Source of the DNA: Chionoecetes opilio
Taxonomy: Eukaryota; Arthropoda; Malacostraca; Decapoda; Majidae
Assembly (NCBI GenBank): GCA_016584305.1
Contig: JACEEZ010003824.1
Span: forward strand, 200,001 to 264,000
DNA length: 64,000 bases
Direction of reading: 5' to 3'
A model generated the notes under the pieces. It saw only the letters and a list, made by a program, of their open reading frames with translations. It ran no database searches and was not told the DNA's origin. This document shows positions 61,469 through 64,000 of this stretch, piece after piece; position 1 is the first letter of the stretch, and each line of letters begins with the position of its first letter. The position numbers were made by a program, and so were the translations under genes.

Positions 61469-61675
61469 ACTTTCATCAGTCGCAAAGCTATTTCCATATT
61501 CTTCCCCAACCTTACAAAGAATACAGCCTCACACGTAATGAACATAAATACATCAGAAACCGTAAAGCCAAGCGGTATACGTATTGGCCGGGTCAACCGC
61601 AAGCAAGAGTAAAGATAAGAAGGTGTAAGAGGAACTAGAAGACCCCTCCCCCCCTCCCCCCCACGACACACCTAC

Positions 61676-61760
61676 CCTTCTTGGCTGTTGTCTCCAGTAT
61701 CCCAGCTGGAGATGTTGAGCACAGTTGACACCAGAGCGCATCGTCGGGACAGTTGGCATC
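61676..61760 (-). CDS. putative ectodomain exon, possibly of the kinase gene
   Basis: Acceptor GCCATGCCCCGCAG, donor AAGAAGG|GTAGGT, 85 nt, phase 0 in and 1 out. It reads DANCPDDALWCQLCSTSPAG, Cys-rich, then ILETTAKKG. Its outgoing phase does not fit the FN3 exon directly, so another exon must intervene or it belongs to another gene. Confidence 0.45.
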
Positions 61761-61858
61761 CTGCGGGGCATGGCAGGCAGACACCTTCACCAGGACCCAG
61801 GTGGAGCAAAGCACGTCAGAACATCAGTCAAGGGGAAACGCTATGCCTTATAGATTGG

Positions 61859-61978
61859 TTAAAATTTAGAAAAGTCACTTAATATACCAAGTTAGTTAGT
61901 CGACAAGGATACTAAACAGGTCATATCTATAAAATATTGCTTACAGTCACTAAAAATCGTCTTCTGGTATACCTAAGA
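61859..61978. mobile_element. internal fragment of TTAA MITE family M
   Basis: GTTAGTCGACAAGGATACTA and ATATTGCTTACAGTCACTAA match the interior of copies D, F and G, without either end. Confidence 0.65.
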
Positions 61979-62061
61979 AATGCAAGAACATCAGTCAAGG
62001 GGAAATACAATGCCTTATATTGGTTTCATACATAATGACGTGAACAAATCACTACTGCCAT

Positions 62062-63365
62062 CCAGACCTCACCCCTGTCTCTGTGTCCCGCCAGGCTAGC
62101 GTTGTACACACCTGGCACACCACAGCCTGACCTCAAGGCCACAGACCTCACCCCTGTCTCTGTGTCCCACCAGGCTAGCGTTGTACACACCTGGCACACC
62201 ACAACCTGAACTCATGGCCACAGACCTCACCCCTGTCTCTGTGTCCCACCAGGCTAGCGTTGTACACACCTGGCACACCACAACCTGAACTCAAGGCCAC
62301 AGACCTCACCCCTGTCTCTGTGTCCCACCAGGCTAGCGTTGTACACACCTGGCACACCACAACCTGAACTCAAGGCCACAGACCTCACCCCTGTCTCTGT
62401 GTCCCACCAGGCTAGCGTTGTACACACCTGGCACACCACAACCTGAACATGGCACAGACCCCCTGTCTCTGTGTCACCAGGCTGCGTTGTACACACTGGC
62501 ACACCACAACCTGAATCAGGCACAGACCTCACCCCTGTCTCTGTGTCCCACCAGGCTAGCGTTGTACACACCTGGCACACCACAACCTGAACTCAAGGCC
62601 ACAGACCTCACCCCTGTCTCTGTGTCCTGCCAGGCTAGCGTTGTACACACCTGGCACACCACAACCTGAACTCAAGGCCACAGACCTCACCCCTGTCTCT
62701 GTGTCCTGCCAGGCTAGCGTTGTACACACCTGGCACACCACAACCTGAACTCATGGCCACAGACCTCACCCCTGTCTCTGTGTCCCACCAGGCTAGCGTT
62801 GTACACACCTGGCACACCACAACCTGAACTCATGGCCACAGACCTCACCCCTGTCTCTGTGTCCCACCAGGCTAGCGTTGTACACACCTGGCACACCACA
62901 ACCTGACTCAAGGCCACAGACCTCACCCCTGTCTCTGTGTCCCACCAGGCTAGCGTTGTACACACCTGGCACACCACAACCTGAACTCAAGGCCACAGAC
63001 CTCACCCCTGTCTCTGTGTCCCACCAGGCTAGCGTTGTACACACCTGGCACACCACAACCTGAACTCATGGCCACAGACCTCACCCCTGTCTCTGTGTCC
63101 CACCAGGCTAGCGTTGTACACACCTGGCACACCACAACCTGAACTCAAGGCCACAGACCTCACCCCTGTCTCTGTGTCCCACCAGGCTAGCGTTGTACAC
63201 ACCTGGCACACCACAACCTGAACTCAAGGCCACAGACCTCACCCCTGTCTCTGTGTCCCACCAGGCTAGCGTTGTACACACCTGGCACACCACAACCTGA
63301 ACTCAGGCACAGACCTCACCCTGTTCTGGTCCCAGGCTAGCGTGTACCACCTGCACACACACCTG
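62062..63365. repeat. 79-bp minisatellite
   Basis: About 16 units beginning GCTAGCGTTGTACACACCTG, very homogeneous except two decayed units (62440-62530 and 63300-63365). Minus-strand units contain GTGCCAG|GTGTGT and GGG|GTGAGG donor-like words; I cannot tell whether an exon was amplified. Confidence 0.95.
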
Positions 63366-63678
63366 ACTCGAGGCCACAGGGAGGGCGTGGAGCATCAGCG
63401 TCAGGGGAACACTAAAACACATTTGTTCTACTCCTTTCTTCTTCTTCCTGTTTAACGTCAGATTTTCCCATGTGTCTTATGAGGTTAGACAGTCGATGAT
63501 ACTCTTCCAATTATATTGTCGGCGTTCATCATTCAGAATTGCAGCACGAGTTTTACGCCCCGAATGCTCTTCCTGACAGGCAACCCCAGTTTTCAGTCGA
63601 GGGCCCAGGTGGATTGCCTGCCATGGCTAACGAGCCCCACCTGCCCGGGTTTTGTCCTACTCCTTCATGTTAACATAT

Positions 63679-63920
63679 GTAACGCGAGAAAAAGGGTTCA
63701 AACTTTTGACTCGTGATTGACGAAGAGTTTACGTTGAGGGGGGGAGGGGGGGGTAAAGTAATATATAAATGTCGAGTAATTAAGGGCGTCATTTTCCTTC
63801 ACTCCTCAGTTCTGAATCACTATACGTATATATATATATATATATTTTTACCCCCTCCCACTCAACGTAAACTCTTCGTCAACCATGAGTCAAAAGTTTT
63901 AACCCTTTTTCTCGCGTTAC
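63679..63920. mobile_element. foldback MITE
   Basis: GTAACGCGAGAAAAAGGGTT, CAAACTTTTGACTC and GACGAAGAGTTTACGTTGA are mirrored at the right; TA-rich loop. Confidence 0.85.
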
Positions 63921-63930
63921 ACATAGATTA

Positions 63931-64000
63931 AAATGTGTAGTGACTCACCTCAATGCGGTAGTGTGTGTAGTGACTCACCTCAATGCGGTAGTGTGTGTAG
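63931..64000 (-). CDS. 3' end of an exon with duplicated donor, cut by the window edge
   Basis: On the minus strand THYRIE|GTGAGT occurs twice in 30-bp units (donors after 63979 and 63949). YRIE-V could be an FN3 strand of the kinase ectodomain, but the exon is incomplete. Confidence 0.35.

Noticed and set aside
62062..63365. Multiple small MVCQVCTTLAWWDTETG proteins
   Set aside because: Identical frames repeated by the 79-bp array; the period is not a multiple of 3 and there is no start context or splice support.

Overview
This is a eukaryotic, intron-rich and very repeat-rich window. Long introns with GT/AG boundaries, tRNA-derived SINEs, CR1/RTE/Jockey-like LINE remnants, many foldback DNA elements built around TTAGG-like cores, and dense minisatellites suggest an arthropod, most likely a decapod crustacean. 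That is inferred from repeat style and remembered LINE families; no species is claimed.

Layout. 1-6.1 kb: the 3' part of a non-LTR retrotransposon, then a LINE fragment split by a hAT-like insertion that itself contains a TIR element and, inside that, a piggyBac-type MITE. 7.2-8.0 and 21.9-22.6 kb: two paralogous C2H2 zinc-finger genes (8 and 7 fingers), same strand. 9.45-17.49 kb (minus) and 36.43-43.5 kb (plus): two inverted copies of a THAP-DDE_4 gene derived from a Harbinger/IS5-like transposase. Copy 1 joins in frame across three exons (607 aa). In both copies two of the three catalytic acidic residues appear replaced. 19.8-21.6 kb: a decayed LINE endonuclease region.

26.2-34.8 kb (minus): an eight-exon gene whose exons join in phase into a 539-aa protein with RING, B-box-like zinc finger, coiled coil and a C-terminal cyclophilin-like domain without its usual active-site residues. 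This TRIM-Cyp-like architecture is one of the most interesting items.

45.5-56.4 kb (minus): a receptor tyrosine kinase with an FN3 exon, a transmembrane exon and five kinase exons in consistent phase with all core kinase motifs. The transmembrane exon has a frame conflict. Further possible ectodomain exons lie at 61.7 kb and at the right edge.

One theme runs through the window. Minisatellites repeatedly sit exactly at exon-intron junctions and their units contain copies of the splice site (TRIM-Cyp exon 4 donor, both sides of the last kinase-domain exon, the right-edge exon). Others abut the DDE-exon acceptor in both THAP-DDE copies, and one has become a coding exon. LINE 3' tails also lie directly against two RTK acceptors. 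The rest is transposon: a roughly 215-bp TTAA-flanked MITE family, three SINE families, a LINE tail family with a TTATGTTC-type end, and nested foldback elements.
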